A stretch of DNA of 40,060 nt from Maribacter sp. (GCA_020629285.1 JAHDDP010000028.1:1-40060); one strand, 5' to 3'. Positions 25,781-34,482 are shown, counted from the stretch's first letter. Notes: a model not told the origin generated them from the letters alone. Translations and numbers: made by a program.

Positions 25781-26050
25781 ATGGATCTAAAACAGGTTGA
25801 GAAAATTTCTAAGGCATTAAGTGATGTTAATCGGTTGAAATTGTTGCAGTACATGCAAAAGAATCAAGGTAAGGTAGAATGTACTAAAGCCTGTAATTTG
25901 CTTGATTTAGCACAACCATCTATTAGTCACCATGTAAAAAAGCTTGTAGAAGCAGGCTTGATAAACAAACACAAAATAGGTCGTAATTATAATTATACCT
26001 TGAATCATGAAGTGTGGGATAATTACTTGTTGAGGTTACAAAATCTGTAA
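25781..26050 (+). CDS. ArsR-family winged-helix transcriptional regulator
   Basis: An 89-residue DNA-binding protein. The ArsR fold is clear: KALSDVNRLKLLQYMQ (helix 2 region), CNLLDLAQPSISHHVKKLVEAGLI (recognition helix) and the wing KIGRNYNYTLN. Two cysteines near ECTKACNLL lie at the position of the metal-binding ELCVCDL loop of classical ArsR/SmtB sensors, but the CxC motif is not intact, so the inducer is uncertain. I prefer the ATG at 25781 because the -7 box at 25748 would overlap the leader of the alternative ATG at 25757. The LLM monooxygenase gene begins 53 bp downstream and is the likely target or operon partner. Confidence 0.85.
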   Translation: MDLKQVEKISKALSDVNRLKLLQYMQKNQGKVECTKACNLLDLAQPSISHHVKKLVEAGLINKHKIGRNYNYTLNHEVWDNYLLRLQNL

Positions 26051-26103
26051 TTTTTTTAAATAGATATATAGATACTTTTAAATATATAAATGAATTTATC
26101 TAC

Positions 26104-27114
26104 ATGAAAAATATAAAATATTCTATATTGGATTTAGCCATCGTATCTGAGGGTACTACGCTAAAAGACACTTTTGATCATTCCGTAGCTCTTACGCAAG
26201 CAGCGGAAGAATCTGGCTATACCCGTTTTTGGTTGGCAGAGCATCATAATTCCATAGCTATAGGTAGTAGCGCAACATCTATATTAATAGGTAAGATTGC
26301 CGAAGAGACAAAAACAATACGAGTTGGTTCTGGTGGTATTATGTTGCCTAACCATTCCCCGTTAATTATAGCGGAGCAGTTTGGTACATTAGGCATATTA
26401 TATCCTAACCGAATAGACTTAGGCTTGGGTCGCGCGCCAGGTACAGATCAGTTAACTGCACAGGCTATACGCTCCGATTTTTTTCAGGCAGCACAGTCGT
26501 TTCCTTTAGAAATTGAAAAAATACAACGTTACTTTTCTACTGAAAATGCAGGTGCAAAAGTACGTGCTACTTTGGCGGAAGGGGTGGAGGTGCCATTGTA
26601 TATTTTAGGCTCAAGTACAGATAGCGCTCACTTAGCAGCTAAAAAAGGATTGCCTTATGCATTTGCCAGTCACTTCGCAACGACACACTTAATGAATGCC
26701 TTGCAAATTTATCATCAAGAATTTCAGCCATCGAGTGAGTTAGAAAAGCCATATACTATGGCAGGAGTGAACATTATCGTAGCCGATACCGATGAAGAAG
26801 CAGAACGCATTTCAACATCGCTTTACAAAATGATTGTAGGCTTGTTGACAGGAAATAGAGGTTTTATGCAGCCACCAGTAGATATGACTGAAGATATACG
26901 CGAGTTAAGTCAGAATCCGTCTGTACAACAAATGTTGAAGTATTCCTTTATTGGTAGCAAAGAGACCGTTAAAAAGCAAGTGCAACAATTCATTGCAGAT
27001 ACCCAAGTAGATGAACTCATTGCGGTAACCAATATTTATGATGGCAAAGACCGTATTAAATCTTACCAATTGTTTGCTGAAATTATGAAAGAGCTAAATG
27101 GAGAGCAGAAATAA
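26104..27114 (+). CDS. LLM class flavin-dependent oxidoreductase (luciferase-like monooxygenase)
   Basis: A 336-residue TIM-barrel flavin monooxygenase. Characteristic segments: YTRFWLAEHHNS (the EHH of the family), IRVGSGGIMLPNHSPLIIAEQFGTL in part, YPNRIDLGLGRAPGTD and YILGSSTDSAHLAAKKGLPYAFASHF. It matches the group sometimes named YhbW or MsnO8-like, with no fixed substrate. Such enzymes use reduced FMN supplied by a separate reductase. It is probably transcribed with the upstream ArsR gene. The stop codon lies in the loop of the terminator hairpin. Confidence 0.88.
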   Translation: MKNIKYSILDLAIVSEGTTLKDTFDHSVALTQAAEESGYTRFWLAEHHNSIAIGSSATSILIGKIAEETKTIRVGSGGIMLPNHSPLIIAEQFGTLGILYPNRIDLGLGRAPGTDQLTAQAIRSDFFQAAQSFPLEIEKIQRYFSTENAGAKVRATLAEGVEVPLYILGSSTDSAHLAAKKGLPYAFASHFATTHLMNALQIYHQEFQPSSELEKPYTMAGVNIIVADTDEEAERISTSLYKMIVGLLTGNRGFMQPPVDMTEDIRELSQNPSVQQMLKYSFIGSKETVKKQVQQFIADTQVDELIAVTNIYDGKDRIKSYQLFAEIMKELNGEQK

Positions 27115-27132
27115 CTGCTCTCTGTTTTAATC
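27101..27132 (+). terminator. Rho-independent terminator overlapping a stop codon
   Basis: The perfect 8-bp stem GAGAGCAG / CTGCTCTC (27101-27108, 27115-27122) has a loop AAATAA that contains the TAA stop of the upstream gene, then TGTTTTAATCTTTT. The left arm is coding sequence. Confidence 0.8.
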
Positions 27133-28101
27133 TTTTATTTCAACGGTAGATTGTCGCTCTCTATTAACGGTGAGTTTTGTTACATCTGGTCGTGAATAAT
27201 GCCCAACGGAATCAAAATTCTGTCTTTCTTGAAGCACCCTATTAAAATCTATTGTCGTTGTAATAAGTCCTTCTTTGTCAATAACCGGTGGTAATATCCA
27301 TTCTCCATTCGGTCCGGCAATACAAGAACCTCCGTTTGCCAGAGTATCAGGACAGTTTTCAAGAATAGTATCTAAGTGTGGTGTGTCTTTAGGGAAATCG
27401 GTTTTGCTCATTAAACTAGAAACAGAAACTACAAAAGATCTAGATTCCCTTGCGATAAATCGTGTAATATCAGCAGTGTTGTAATCGGAACCCGGCCAGA
27501 CGGCAATATGCAAATCTTCTCCTAAACCATATAAGGCGGTGCGTGGAAGAGGCATCCAATTTTCCCAACAATTTAATCCACCAACGGTGAAGTTTTTTAA
27601 TTCGTGAACTCGTAAACCATTACCATCACCAGGCGCCCAAGTAAGTCGCTCTTCGTAGGTTGGTTGTAATTTTCTGTGAACAGACTTAATTTCACCATCA
27701 CTATTTATGTAAACTAGCGAGCAGTAAATACTGTGACCACCTCTATTCTTTGCACGCTCCATTAATCCTAAGTAGATGGCAATTTTATGTTCCTTTGCAA
27801 GAGCGCAAATTTCATCTAATTCACCCGCTTCTATTTGAATGGAATTTTTAATATAATGAGCGTGAATTTCTTTCTGAACTTTAGAATCAAACTGAGCACC
27901 ATCGGTCATGGAAACCCAAAAAGGATAGCCAGGTAATAGAGCTTCACCAAAAACTACAAGCTCACAATCATCTTCACCAGCTTTAATAATATAATCCTTG
28001 ATTTTATCAATAGTCTTCTCTTTATTTAACCAAACCGGTGAGATTTGAGCCATGCCTATTTTAAGGTTGTTTTGTTCTGGAGTATCTATAATTTTAGTCA
28101 T
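27127..28101 (-). CDS. Nitrilase (carbon-nitrogen hydrolase, branch 1-like)
   Basis: A 324-residue enzyme of the nitrilase superfamily. The catalytic triad is Glu53 (GEALLPGYP), Lys144 (HRKLQPTYEERLTW) and Cys178 (GGLNCWENWMP). The GLNCWEN and PTYEER contexts are those of true nitrilases converting organic nitriles to carboxylic acid and ammonia, rather than of amidases. The substrate cannot be told. No nitrile-hydratase or aldoxime-dehydratase gene is adjacent. It is convergent with the LLM monooxygenase gene and 98 bp downstream of the propeller lipoprotein gene. Confidence 0.9.
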   Translation of the reverse strand: MTKIIDTPEQNNLKIGMAQISPVWLNKEKTIDKIKDYIIKAGEDDCELVVFGEALLPGYPFWVSMTDGAQFDSKVQKEIHAHYIKNSIQIEAGELDEICALAKEHKIAIYLGLMERAKNRGGHSIYCSLVYINSDGEIKSVHRKLQPTYEERLTWAPGDGNGLRVHELKNFTVGGLNCWENWMPLPRTALYGLGEDLHIAVWPGSDYNTADITRFIARESRSFVVSVSSLMSKTDFPKDTPHLDTILENCPDTLANGGSCIAGPNGEWILPPVIDKEGLITTTIDFNRVLQERQNFDSVGHYSRPDVTKLTVNRERQSTVEIKD

Positions 28102-28199
28102 TATTAGCGTGTAATTATTTTATTTCTAAAACTAATCTTTCTTTAAAAATCAACTTTAATTTATAGTTGATAAGTAATTAATTTTTAAATAGTTGAAAT

Positions 28200-29330
28200 T
28201 TAATGTGTTAAGATTTGATTTTGACTTACGCTATGAAAAGAAGTTCCGTCAAAACGGAACAATCCCATATAGCCTCCCAGCCAAATTCTCCCTTCATTAT
28301 CTTCAAATGTACTTTGTATAGCACCACTTTTAAGTCCGTCTTTTTCGTTGTAATTTGTTGCAATTGTACCGTTGTATCTGTAAACACCAAAACTTTCAAT
28401 GGGAAACCAAATTTTACCAGCTGTATCTTCAAATAAGCTCCAAACTTCAGTACTGTTTCCTCTTTCCTTTGTTGCAATTTTAGTGAAAGATTTTCCGTCC
28501 CAATAACAAACTCCTCCGTAATGAGTGGCAAACCAAATGTTACCATTTTTATCCTCTAAAATGTCATTTACAGCGTTATTGCATAATCCGTCGGTTTCTG
28601 AAAGATTAAATAATGATTTTCCATCATAATAATAAGCACCTTCGTTAGTGCCGAACCACATAGTATTCTTACTGTCTTCCATTATACTATGTACTATTTT
28701 AGCACTTGTAATACCTCTGTTGTAATCTGGTTTGGATTCTGGTAAAGTAAACGAAGTAAATTTTTGACCATCAAATAAATTTATTCCCTCTAAAGTACCT
28801 ATCCAAATGATACCTTTACTGTCCATAAAAAGACTCCAAACATTATTATTGTTAAGTCCATCTTTTTCCGTAAAATTTATAAAAGAACTGCCATCAAATT
28901 TTGTTATACCGCGTTCGGTGCCAAACCAAATATTACCGTCATTATCTTCAATGATTCCCCTAACAGCGACGCCACCAAAACCCTCATCGATAGAAAAATA
29001 ATCAAGAGTAGAACCGTTATACCTTGCAACACCATCTCCATTGGTGCCAAACCATAAGTTATTGCTTTTATCTTGAAATATTCTACGAACAAATTCGCTT
29101 ATGGGTAAATTAATAGCCGGTTGCAAAAAAGGACTACTATATTCATTTTTAAACGGTTGTGTTTTTTGTAATGGAATGTCTTTCAGAGAGGTTCTTGAAT
29201 CTGTATCGTTTGACTGCTGTTTATTTTCTGTTTGTTGACCGTTGCAAGAAATGATAAAGGCTGAAAACAGGAGTAGGAGTAAAGACGATACACCAGTAAT
29301 GCCATTATAGATATATGTCGTCTTTTTCAT
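28200..29330 (-). CDS. Two-component-type beta-propeller sensor domain lipoprotein (no kinase)
   Basis: A 376-residue lipoprotein (signal ending IISC, Cys29) followed by a run of about seven regulator-propeller (Reg_prop) repeats, each with a core like NLWFGTNGDGVARYNG, NIWFGTERGITKFDG or IIWIGTLEGINLFDG. In hybrid two-component systems such propellers are the periplasmic ligand-binding half, but here the protein stops after the propeller, with no Y_Y_Y, transmembrane or kinase domain. It may therefore be a stand-alone ligand-binding or scaffold protein. It is the last gene of a run of four closely spaced minus-strand genes. Confidence 0.85.
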   Translation of the reverse strand: MKKTTYIYNGITGVSSLLLLLFSAFIISCNGQQTENKQQSNDTDSRTSLKDIPLQKTQPFKNEYSSPFLQPAINLPISEFVRRIFQDKSNNLWFGTNGDGVARYNGSTLDYFSIDEGFGGVAVRGIIEDNDGNIWFGTERGITKFDGSSFINFTEKDGLNNNNVWSLFMDSKGIIWIGTLEGINLFDGQKFTSFTLPESKPDYNRGITSAKIVHSIMEDSKNTMWFGTNEGAYYYDGKSLFNLSETDGLCNNAVNDILEDKNGNIWFATHYGGVCYWDGKSFTKIATKERGNSTEVWSLFEDTAGKIWFPIESFGVYRYNGTIATNYNEKDGLKSGAIQSTFEDNEGRIWLGGYMGLFRFDGTSFHSVSQNQILTH

Positions 29331-29373
29331 TTATATTGTTTTTAAAATGGTTTACTTGTTGTTGTGTATAATT

Positions 29374-30231
29374 TTAGTCATTACTGATATTGGAGTTTAA
29401 TTTAGTTTGGAGCTGTTTTTTAAATCGTTGTGCGAAAATATGATTAGGGTCTAATTCAAGTGCTTTATCAAGGTTTGAAGTTGCTAAAGACAAACTATCC
29501 ATTTTTAAATAAATACTACCGTATAACACATAAGGTTGAGGTATATTCGGGTCATTGATCTGGGTATTAAATTGGTCGGCAATAGCGAGAGCTTTTTTGA
29601 AATTCCCTAAATCTGATTCCAAGGTAGCTGCATAGCTAATGAAAAATGGTATTCTCTTTTGTATAGGTATGGTAAGAATGTGTAACGAATCTAAGGCTAA
29701 TTCAGGTCCGTAAATAGCATTCAATACCTCAATGTATTCTGCCTTTATATATGATTCGTTGGGGTATTTATGTATAAAAGTTCTATAGTTTTTCTCAGCT
29801 GTTGACAAGAAATTTGATATAAAATCTTTCTCTAGTTTTATTTGTTGTTCACGTGCATTAAATAGTTCTAGCGTAATCATGGTAACTTCTAAAATCAGTT
29901 GGTCGTCTTCACGAACCTTAATTTGAGAGCTATTTAGGTCGTTTAAAATTTGAATTCTTTCCTTGAGATTGGTCGTGTTTTTGCCAACCAACGCCTGCCC
30001 AACAATAAAAGTAGAATCTAATGCTACGGCTTTTCTAAATGCTTTTTCAGATAGCGTCCATTGACCATAATCTAGAATATGCTCCCAACCTTTATTAAAG
30101 TAAAAAACAGCAGAATCGTTTTTAGCGCCGTAAGTGTAAACGGCTGGTTGGTTAGATGATTTATTTTGTTTTTGCTGACATGAAGTAAACAATACAAAAG
30201 CTAGTACATAAATGGAATACTTCCATGACAT
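29374..30231 (-). CDS. TPR-containing lipoprotein
   Basis: A 285-residue lipoprotein with lipobox FTSC (Cys18). Tetratricopeptide-like repeats are visible at the start of the mature protein (AVFYFNKGWEHILDYGQWTLSEKAFRKAVALD, read as one TPR) and at the C-terminus (YGSIYLKMDSLSLATSNLDKALELDPNHIFA). The middle is helical without clear repeats. It probably acts as a protein-interaction platform in the envelope. It is separated by 11 bp from the PIG-L gene upstream and by 43 bp from the propeller gene downstream. Confidence 0.82.
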   Translation of the reverse strand: MSWKYSIYVLAFVLFTSCQQKQNKSSNQPAVYTYGAKNDSAVFYFNKGWEHILDYGQWTLSEKAFRKAVALDSTFIVGQALVGKNTTNLKERIQILNDLNSSQIKVREDDQLILEVTMITLELFNAREQQIKLEKDFISNFLSTAEKNYRTFIHKYPNESYIKAEYIEVLNAIYGPELALDSLHILTIPIQKRIPFFISYAATLESDLGNFKKALAIADQFNTQINDPNIPQPYVLYGSIYLKMDSLSLATSNLDKALELDPNHIFAQRFKKQLQTKLNSNISND

Positions 30232-30242
30232 GGAAAATAGAT

Positions 30243-31073
30243 TTAATCGAAAATATTAATTTTAATTTCATTCGAGCCATTCCAAGATCTAAAATATATT
30301 ACCGAATCGGCTTGACCTACAATTTTTATTAAATCATCAATAGCTTCTGGTATATATTGAGATTTGTGGCAATCTGATGCGGTATGACCAAGCAATAAAT
30401 CTTCCTTGTTGAATGGTATTCTATAGGTTAGAAATCTCTTTTGAGTTCTTTTTAAATTATCGTTTAACCATTGTACTAAATCAGTATTAAAGCTAACATT
30501 CGTGTTACCTATTTCTTTCGGATACCCGTAATACAAAAGGTTTTGTAAAGATTCTGATGTTTCTCGTTGAAAAACCTCGGTAACCACGTTACTAACAATT
30601 CTATGGTCTGGGTGACCATATTGGCCACCAGGTCCAAAACTAATTACAGTATTGGGTCGGTATTTCGTAAAAAGGCTATCAATTTTTTCGTCTAAAGAAT
30701 TAATGTTCTCTTTTTGCGCTAAATCTCCGTCTATATAACTAAGAAATATCGGTGAATTAATACCTAAGGTTTTTGTAACACATAATGCCTCTTCTGCACG
30801 TGTTTTTGCCAATAATTCACCCGCAGGAATATTTGCATGAGGTGTAACTCCTTTTGAGCCATCGGTAACAATTACCAAGTGAATATTTACCCCTTCTTTT
30901 TGGTACTTCGATAGCATAGGGGATATAACAATCTCATCATCTGGGTGGGCAAATATTGCCATTAGTGTTTTGCCGTTGTTGGAAGAGATTTCATTTTTAA
31001 TTGATTTCTTCTTATGATTGCCACAGGATGACAATAGTAGAATAGTTAAAAGAATCGGTAATAGTATTCTCAT
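30243..31073 (-). CDS. PIG-L/LmbE-family deacetylase, lipoprotein
   Basis: A 276-residue zinc-dependent N-deacetylase of the PIG-L/LmbE family, which removes acetyl groups from GlcNAc-type substrates. Metal-binding motifs are AHPDDE (His43, Asp45, Asp46) and GHPDH (His154, Asp156, His157). An N-terminal lipobox LSSC (Cys17) places it in the envelope, unlike cytoplasmic members acting on bacillithiol or mycothiol precursors, so its substrate is likely an envelope or exogenous sugar. It is 28 bp downstream of the alpha/beta hydrolase gene and 11 bp upstream of the TPR gene. Confidence 0.9.
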   Translation of the reverse strand: MRILLPILLTILLLSSCGNHKKKSIKNEISSNNGKTLMAIFAHPDDEIVISPMLSKYQKEGVNIHLVIVTDGSKGVTPHANIPAGELLAKTRAEEALCVTKTLGINSPIFLSYIDGDLAQKENINSLDEKIDSLFTKYRPNTVISFGPGGQYGHPDHRIVSNVVTEVFQRETSESLQNLLYYGYPKEIGNTNVSFNTDLVQWLNDNLKRTQKRFLTYRIPFNKEDLLLGHTASDCHKSQYIPEAIDDLIKIVGQADSVIYFRSWNGSNEIKINIFD

Positions 31074-31101
31074 TGTGTTGGTTAAGAACGATAAAGTTCA
31101 A

Positions 31102-31971
31102 TTAACGAATTAATTCAATCAACTTCAAATTTAATTCCTCTGTCAATTCGGGTATGGTTCTTATATGATCTGTATTAGTTTCCCAAAATAGTTTTGGTTC
31201 TTTAGCAGCATTAAAAATGTTCTGTCCTCTTTCGAATGGAACTGCCCTGTCTTTGGCACTTTGTATAATAAGTTTAGGTATATTATTAATTTCAGCTATG
31301 TCTCTAATGGCAACATAATCTTGATTATAGTCTTGGGTGTTATTAGTAAATGATTTTAAATAAAACGCTCTAAAATTATCTGTAATAAAGCTATGAGCAG
31401 ATTCTAAAGAGCCGTCTAGAACTAACGCATCTACTTTAGTTTGATTTTCTTTGGTCAGCTTTACTGCCAATTGACCACCTAAAGACATGCCATAGACGAT
31501 TGTTTTTATACTATCATTTTTAGTTCGATTCAAAAAATCAGCGAATGCGATCTCTGTATCTTTCATTAAACCTTTGTAAGTCGGTACTCCATTAGATTTT
31601 CCATAGCCTCTCCAATCCGTAGAATACACCTTAAAGCCATTATCTACAAGAGGTTTAATTAGTTCTTTACTTTGGCTGGTGTTTCCACCGTTGCCACGAA
31701 CTAAAAATATGTTTGCTTTTGCTTTAGTTGAGGGATGAAATAAATAAGTATGAATATTTATAGAATCTTCTACGGTAAGTATTTGTTCTGAAAAATTTAA
31801 ATCATCTAAAGTCTCAATTTCTGAAGAAGGTCTATAGAAAAGTTTAGTTTCATTGTTTTGTACCAATGCTTTTATGTATGGATCTGATATGTAGATGAAT
31901 AGACCGTAGGAGGTTGCTAGAATTACTAAAATTAAAATTGATCGGATGATAAATTTGATTGGTTTTTTCAT
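31102..31971 (-). CDS. Membrane-anchored alpha/beta hydrolase
   Basis: A 289-residue hydrolase with an uncleaved-looking N-terminal membrane segment (residues about 8-28) and a periplasmic catalytic domain. The elbow YGMSLGGQ places the nucleophile at Ser163; the acid is the Asp in AKDRAVP and the base is the His in NTDHIRT. Other landmarks are RGNGGNTSQ (oxyanion region) and TDWRGYGKSNG. It resembles bacterial BAAT/Bem46-like hydrolases. It is the first gene of the four-gene minus-strand unit and its promoter should lie in the 153-bp region shared with the divergent cyclophilin gene. Confidence 0.85.
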   Translation of the reverse strand: MKKPIKFIIRSILILVILATSYGLFIYISDPYIKALVQNNETKLFYRPSSEIETLDDLNFSEQILTVEDSINIHTYLFHPSTKAKANIFLVRGNGGNTSQSKELIKPLVDNGFKVYSTDWRGYGKSNGVPTYKGLMKDTEIAFADFLNRTKNDSIKTIVYGMSLGGQLAVKLTKENQTKVDALVLDGSLESAHSFITDNFRAFYLKSFTNNTQDYNQDYVAIRDIAEINNIPKLIIQSAKDRAVPFERGQNIFNAAKEPKLFWETNTDHIRTIPELTEELNLKLIELIR

Positions 31972-32124
31972 ATTGGTTGCAACGTGTTTGTTGATGTTTT
32001 GTTGTTGAAAGAACCTTTTTAGATTCCTAATGGTTTTAGATATAGCGTATATTCAATTGAATTGTAGTTTTAACTTTTTAAAATCAATTTTTACTACTTT
32101 AACTGACTACTAAATAATAGCTAC

Positions 32125-32694
32125 ATGAAATGTTTAAAGTATTTAATGGTATTTGTATTGTTTACGGCATGTAAATCATACGAAATAGGTAAAATAGACA
32201 CTCCAAAAGGAGAAATTTTAATATGGTTGCATGATGAGACTCCCAAACATAAAGCAAGTTTTATAGCATTAGCAAATGAAGGTTATTGGGATTCGTTGAC
32301 CTTTAATAGGGTAATTCCAGATTTTGTAGCACAAGGTGGTTGCCCAGATACTCCGGAAGGATTTAATGACCCCGAATATTTGTTAGCGCCAGAATTTGAT
32401 TCAAAACTTACACATACGTATGGTGCAGTAGGAGCAGGGCGAGATGGCAATGCTGAAAAATTATCTGCCCGTTGTCAGTTTTATATTGTACAAAATAAAG
32501 ATGGTCTACATCGCTTAGATGGTGATTATACTGTTTTTGGTAATGTTTTAAGAGGGATGAATGTTGTGGACCAATTAGTCAATGTTCCAAAAGATTCTAC
32601 AGATAGGCCGTTTACACCGTTACCATTAGACATTTCAGTAGTGAAGGTATCATCTAAAAGGTTAAAAGAACTACGGCATGATCTTAAACAATAG
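32125..32694 (+). CDS. Cyclophilin-type peptidyl-prolyl isomerase lipoprotein
   Basis: A 189-residue peptidyl-prolyl cis-trans isomerase with a lipobox FTAC (Cys16), so it works in the envelope. The cyclophilin core is intact: KASFIALANEGYWDSLTFNRVIPDFVAQGG carries, in part, the Phe-x-Arg-Val-Ile catalytic region, followed by CQFYIVQ and DGDYTVFGNVLRGMNVVDQ. The active-site Arg, Phe and Gln are present. The C-terminal basic tail is family-typical. It is monocistronic and divergent from the hydrolase operon. Confidence 0.9.
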   Translation: MKCLKYLMVFVLFTACKSYEIGKIDTPKGEILIWLHDETPKHKASFIALANEGYWDSLTFNRVIPDFVAQGGCPDTPEGFNDPEYLLAPEFDSKLTHTYGAVGAGRDGNAEKLSARCQFYIVQNKDGLHRLDGDYTVFGNVLRGMNVVDQLVNVPKDSTDRPFTPLPLDISVVKVSSKRLKELRHDLKQ

Positions 32695-32922
32695 AATGTT
32701 TATAGTTTAATTAATGTAATCCTAAAAAATACTTTTTGAATACTTTTTAATATTAGGCTATTTTTTCTCCAGAAGTTGAAAGGGTTTGCAATAAATAGCA
32801 CTAAGCAAATTGGTATTTGCTTTCTGCTACGCAGGTAATGCTATCTTTTTGTAGTACTTTTTTTTCAATCCGATTTGAAAATAATGCCTAATTTCATTCC
32901 AATAACTAGTTCTTAGTTTTAT

Positions 32923-33272
32923 TTAACTATCTCCTCTACCTAAATATGCACGAATTGAAGATATTTTACCTTCAGAATTAATGGTTATCACATCTACAAC
33001 ATAAAGTATCTCAGTGGAGTCTACTATGATTTTCAATTCAGCCGCTACGGTGTTTTTGTTTTATAAGTAGATAGCACTTCAATTTCTATTGTATCTGCAT
33101 TTTTAAAATTTTTACGTGTTTCTGCAAGAGCATTTTTTATTCCTTCAACACGAAGTTTCCAGTCACGTAATACAATGTCTTCAGAAAACATTTTTTCGAT
33201 ATTGTTTAGATCCTTTTCCGCATATTTTTTCAAATATGAAAGACATACTTCCTTTTTTGATATCTTATTCAT
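32923..33272 (-). pseudogene. NTF2/SnoaL-like protein gene with a single-base frameshift
   Basis: The first 75 codons (KKEVCLSYLKKYAEKDLNNI, then DWKLRVEGIKNALAET) are a typical NTF2/SnoaL-like fold start, then the frame hits TAG at 33045. Shifting by one base at the run of five T (33053-33057, five A on the coding strand) reopens the reading frame: TVAAELKIIVDSTEILYVVD, ITINSEGKISSIRAYLGRGDS, stop at 32923. That is the expected C-terminal half. Adding one A would give a normal 116-residue protein. Either a homopolymer indel in the genome or a sequencing error. Confidence 0.8.
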
Positions 33273-33332
33273 AGGCAGGTTTTCTTATATTGATTTCGAT
33301 TTAAAATTGAAAATTTACTTCCGCTGATTATG

Positions 33333-33794
33333 CTATTTTTTTTTAATGGTAAATGAAGCTGTTAGTCCTACACTAAAATTTCGAGGAAGCTTTTCAACTC
33401 CAAAAATTGCTCTAGAATGTTTATCTTTTTCTTTAAGCACCTTTACGAATAAGTCTGAAGCCCCATCAACTACTTTGGGCGATTCATCCCAATCTTTACT
33501 TGGTTGAAAGTAGGCGTCTATATGGTTTAGTCCAACAACTTTATCAAACCCTATTTTCTTGTTCACTTGAGCTAAAACGTTCAAGGCACATAATTCCATC
33601 GCCTTATAACCATCTTCGGTCGAAATTTCATTTCCTAAACGTCCTTGAAATTTAAATTCTTCATTTAAAATTGGAAATTGAATAGCTATGTAGGCTATAT
33701 TTTCTCTAACGTTTACAGAAATGTAACTTCCTGCTGGCGTTGATACATTAGGTAGTTGAAGTCCGATAGTTTTTAATATTTCGCTTGGGCTCAT
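33333..33794 (-). CDS. RidA-family (YjgF endoribonuclease-like subgroup) protein
   Basis: A 153-residue protein resembling the long RidA/YjgF subgroup. Matching landmarks: TPAGSYISVNVRENIAYIAI at the N-terminus, GRLGNEISTEDGYKAMELCALNVLAQ in the middle, and SPKVVDGASDLFVKVL followed by HSRAIFGVEKLP near the C-terminus. RidA proteins deaminate reactive enamine/imine intermediates, but members of this subgroup often lack the key arginine; here the equivalent position looks like HSRAIFG, so an Arg is nearby. I use the ATG at 33794 rather than a TTG at 33821. Just before the start are two direct repeats GTTTTATACA. Activity is unproven. Confidence 0.78.
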   Translation of the reverse strand: MSPSEILKTIGLQLPNVSTPAGSYISVNVRENIAYIAIQFPILNEEFKFQGRLGNEISTEDGYKAMELCALNVLAQVNKKIGFDKVVGLNHIDAYFQPSKDWDESPKVVDGASDLFVKVLKEKDKHSRAIFGVEKLPRNFSVGLTASFTIKKK

Positions 33795-33796
33795 TT

Positions 33797-33820
33797 GTTT
33801 TATACACCTAGTTTTATACA
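33797..33820. repeat. Direct repeat GTTTTATACA x2
   Basis: Two exact 10-bp copies (33797-33806, 33811-33820) with a 14-bp period lie just upstream of the RidA-like start codon. Confidence 0.7.
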
Positions 33821-33824
33821 ATTT

Positions 33825-34286
33825 TTATTCAAAAATCAGTTTTAACTTTCCGTTTTCAGGAATCAAATTCCACTTTTTACACAGTTGGTCAAATTCAGAT
33901 TTCATTTTTTCAATATCTGTTAAATTCATATTCGGAACTTTAATTCCGCTGATATTTTGAGCTTCCCAATTTATTAATTCAATGAATTGTTCAGTTTTCG
34001 CTGCTCCGGAACCAATAGATTGAAGATTTCTCGCCATAATTTCAGATAGCCAAGTTTCAGAGTCTAAATTTTGAATTATTTCTTTATCAGATAGTTCTTC
34101 TATGGTCATTCCAGATTTAACTTTTCCGTAAAAACCATTTTCTAATTTAAATACTTTTTCAACAACATAGTGAGCAATATCGTGATTCGGGATATCAGGT
34201 CCAAGATTTATACTTGTCATGGTTCCATCTTTTCTTTTACAAGTTAAGGTGTTTCTATTTTTACCTTTTGTGATTATTATTTCCAT
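33825..34286 (-). CDS. Hypothetical protein (153 aa)
   Basis: I do not recognise a named domain. The 153-residue product is soluble, with an N-terminal beta-rich part (EIIITKGKNRNTLTCKRKDG, SINLGPDIPNHDIAHYVVEK) and a helical acidic C-terminus (NLTDIEKMKSEFDQLCKKW). The HDIAHYVVE stretch looks like a conserved motif but I cannot tie it to metal binding or catalysis. It lies upstream of, and in the same direction as, the RidA-like and frameshifted NTF2-like genes; these three small genes look like an accessory patch between larger core-like neighbours. Confidence 0.65.
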   Translation of the reverse strand: MEIIITKGKNRNTLTCKRKDGTMTSINLGPDIPNHDIAHYVVEKVFKLENGFYGKVKSGMTIEELSDKEIIQNLDSETWLSEIMARNLQSIGSGAAKTEQFIELINWEAQNISGIKVPNMNLTDIEKMKSEFDQLCKKWNLIPENGKLKLIFE

Positions 34287-34298
34287 TTCTCAAATTGC

Positions 34299-34324
34299 AT
34301 ACAACAATAGTCTATACAACAATA
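34299..34324. repeat. Direct repeat ATACAACAATA x2
   Basis: Two exact 11-bp copies (34299-34309 and 34314-34324) with a 15-bp period lie just upstream of the 153-aa hypothetical gene. Confidence 0.7.
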
Positions 34325-34403
34325 ATGTTATTTTTACTTCCAATATATAACATATATCTTTTATAAATTTTTAATGATCAAGAAGATTCGATATCAATAG
34401 TTT

Positions 34404-34449
34404 CAGTTAGTTTAAAATACAGTTCAGCTACTAGATAGTACAATTCAGA
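34404..34449 (+). promoter_or_regulatory. Candidate LytTR-binding site upstream of the kinase gene
   Basis: ACAGTTCAG (34420-34428) and ACAATTCAG (34441-34449) are direct repeats separated by exactly 12 bp (period 21). The first matches the family consensus [TA][AC][CA]GTTN[AG][TG] fully, the second with one mismatch. A further full match, TCAGTTAGT, lies at 34404-34412, 16 bp upstream. The site starts 63 bp before a -7-like box. Confidence 0.62.
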
Positions 34450-34482
34450 ATATATTTTTATTTATTGAGTAGAAAAAGTTTC

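Noticed and set aside
32923-34340. Three same-strand small genes as a chromosomal integron cassette array
   Set aside because: No attC-like hairpins with the RYYYAAC/GTTRRRY ends, and no integrase in the window.
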